A DNA stretch of 28,695 nucleotides from CAZBDV01 sp964490765 (GTDB lineage Bacteria > Cloacimonadota > Cloacimonadia > Cloacimonadales > JAJBBL01): positions 1 through 28,695 of the forward strand of contig CAZBDV010000028.1 in assembly GCA_964490765.1 (NCBI GenBank). Direction: 5' to 3'. Numbering within the stretch: position 1 is the stretch's first letter; each line of letters starts with the position of its first letter. The notes below the pieces were generated by a model. The model ran no database searches, was not told where the DNA came from, and saw only the letters and a program-made list of their open reading frames with translations. Of the stretch, positions 27,728 through 28,695 are shown one piece after another. Both the position numbers and the translations under genes were made by a program.

Positions 27728-28537
27728 ATGCCGGAATTACCGGAAGTTGAAACCGTAGTACGGGAGCTGAAACAGAATATAGTTGGTAAGAGTATAGTTA
27801 AAGTCGATGAATTACGTCCAGATACAGTATTTCATGACTTTTCAACTCTTCCGGAATACGGTAAGGTCATAAGTGTTAACCGCAGAGGTAAGTATATCAT
27901 AATAGATACTGAGAGGAATATCAGCCTGATCGTTCACCTCCGGATGACCGGGAAACTTATCATAGTCAACAATGAGATCCCGGTTACAAAACATACCAGA
28001 GCTATTATCAGTTTCTCCGATAATACAAAGCTCTTCTTCAATGATATCCGGACATTTGGCACGATTAATATCATTCCCGGGAAGAATAAGCTTAAATTCT
28101 TCTGTAAACTCGGGTGTGAACCCTTCTCAGATGAGTTTAACACCGAACATCTTGCTACTATATTTACTCGTAAGAAGACCCCAATCAAAAATTTACTGCT
28201 CGATCAAAACTGTATAGCTGGCCTGGGTAATATCTATGCAAACGAAATATTATACTCCTGTAAGATTGCACCCAACAGGCCTGCAAACATTTTAAGTAAA
28301 ACCGAACTCCAGCTTCTGATAGACAAGACGAGAGAAATTTTAACAGAGGCTATAAAACAAAACGGGACCAGTATCTCGGATTTCAGGCGGGTTGATAATA
28401 AGAGTGGATCTTTTCAGAATTTTTTGCAGATCTATGGCAAAGATGTCTGTTGTGAAGGGCATCCTGTAAAACGAATCAAGAGCGGTGGAAGATCTACCTT
28501 CTATTGCCCTGAATGCCAGAAGGAGGATATTGAATAA
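27728..28537 (+). CDS. fpg: Formamidopyrimidine-DNA glycosylase
   Basis: Bifunctional base-excision repair enzyme (MutM) that removes oxidised purines such as 8-oxoguanine and cuts the abasic site by beta,delta-elimination. 269 residues, normal length; AGGGG lies shortly before the ATG. The catalytic N-terminus PELPEVETV (Pro2 nucleophile, Glu3) is intact, as are Lys55 in NRRGKYII and the helix-two-turn-helix GLGNIYANE. The C-terminal zinc finger has a normal second half (GGRSTFYCPECQ) but an unusual first half, VCCEGHP, in place of the usual C-x2-C, suggesting Cys and His ligands. A -10-like TATAAT lies at 27690-27695. It ends in a 1-base overlap (TAATG) with the flavodiiron gene, so the two are co-transcribed. 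Confidence 0.96.
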   Translation: MPELPEVETVVRELKQNIVGKSIVKVDELRPDTVFHDFSTLPEYGKVISVNRRGKYIIIDTERNISLIVHLRMTGKLIIVNNEIPVTKHTRAIISFSDNTKLFFNDIRTFGTINIIPGKNKLKFFCKLGCEPFSDEFNTEHLATIFTRKKTPIKNLLLDQNCIAGLGNIYANEILYSCKIAPNRPANILSKTELQLLIDKTREILTEAIKQNGTSISDFRRVDNKSGSFQNFLQIYGKDVCCEGHPVKRIKSGGRSTFYCPECQKEDIE

Positions 28538-28695
28538 TGCTTCCGATAAAATTAAGAGACAATGTTTACTGGGTTGGAGGAATAGACTGGGATCTCCGCA
28601 ACTTTCACGGGTATATCACCCAGCGTGGTTCTTCCTATAACGCCTATCTGATAACCGGTGAGAAGAATATCCTGATCGATAATGTCAAATCGTAT
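28537..28695 (+). CDS. FprA-like flavodiiron protein (5' part only)
   Basis: 53 codons, open to the window edge; the ATG overlaps the fpg stop by one base and AGGAGG lies ten bases upstream. The visible text (DNVYWVGGIDWDLRNFHGY, then RGSSYNAYLITGEKNILIDN) matches the N-terminal start of A-type flavoproteins, whose metallo-beta-lactamase-like domain binds a di-iron centre and whose C-terminal flavodoxin domain binds FMN. They reduce O2 to water or NO to N2O in anaerobes. The iron ligands lie beyond the window. Pairing with Fpg suggests a shared response to oxidative stress (inference). Confidence 0.85.
   Translation, partial: MLPIKLRDNVYWVGGIDWDLRNFHGYITQRGSSYNAYLITGEKNILIDNVKSY

Overview
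The window looks like a piece of a moderately AT-rich bacterial chromosome from the FCB superphylum. The best guess is a Cloacimonadota-like anaerobe (inference). The reasons are: a secreted C25 (gingipain-like) protein ending in a YPNPFNP-type C-terminal sorting domain, a GLUG-repeat surface protein, lipoproteins, a DUF2723 membrane protein fused to TPRs, and the start of an FprA-type flavodiiron protein, which is typical of anaerobes. No insertion sequence, integrase, phage gene or CRISPR array is visible.

Layout from left to right. (1) Bases 1-2092, minus strand: a 3'-truncated gene for a secreted GLUG-repeat protein. (2) Bases 2093-2762: a 670-base divergent spacer with putative promoters, a run of nine G, and a block of consecutive hairpins just before the next gene that may be a leader or small RNA. 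(3) Bases 2763-9076: addB and addA, overlapping by 4 bases, encoding a helicase-nuclease for double-strand-break repair. (4) Bases 9304-15738: a 2144-residue secreted C25-family multidomain protein, followed by two hairpins, one of them a perfect 30-base palindrome that serves as terminator. (5) Bases 15879-17996, minus strand: an unrecognised 311-residue protein, then (upstream of it, behind its own terminator) a duplicated beta-domain lipoprotein. (6) Bases 17997-18561: a divergent spacer. (7) Bases 18562-28695, plus strand: a TPR lipoprotein, tRNA-Leu(UAG), the classic tig-clpP-clpX protein quality-control cluster, an Amidohydro_3 hydrolase, a DUF2723-TPR membrane protein, fpg (mutM), and the first 53 codons of an FprA-like flavodiiron gene.

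Together the genes cover DNA repair (AddAB, Fpg), protein folding and proteolysis (trigger factor, ClpXP), oxygen or NO detoxification (FprA), and a cell-surface programme (GLUG protein, C25 protein, two lipoproteins, and possibly DUF2723 glycosylation).

The window is mostly ordinary. The points most worth a second look are residue-level deviations: ClpP with Asn in place of the catalytic Asp, the C25 domain without its His, and AddB without its Fe-S cysteines and Walker A. Also of note are two Arg-rich inserts at the same place in the two FN3 domains of the C25 protein, a candidate structured RNA before addB, and a shared upstream motif on two minus-strand secreted-protein genes.
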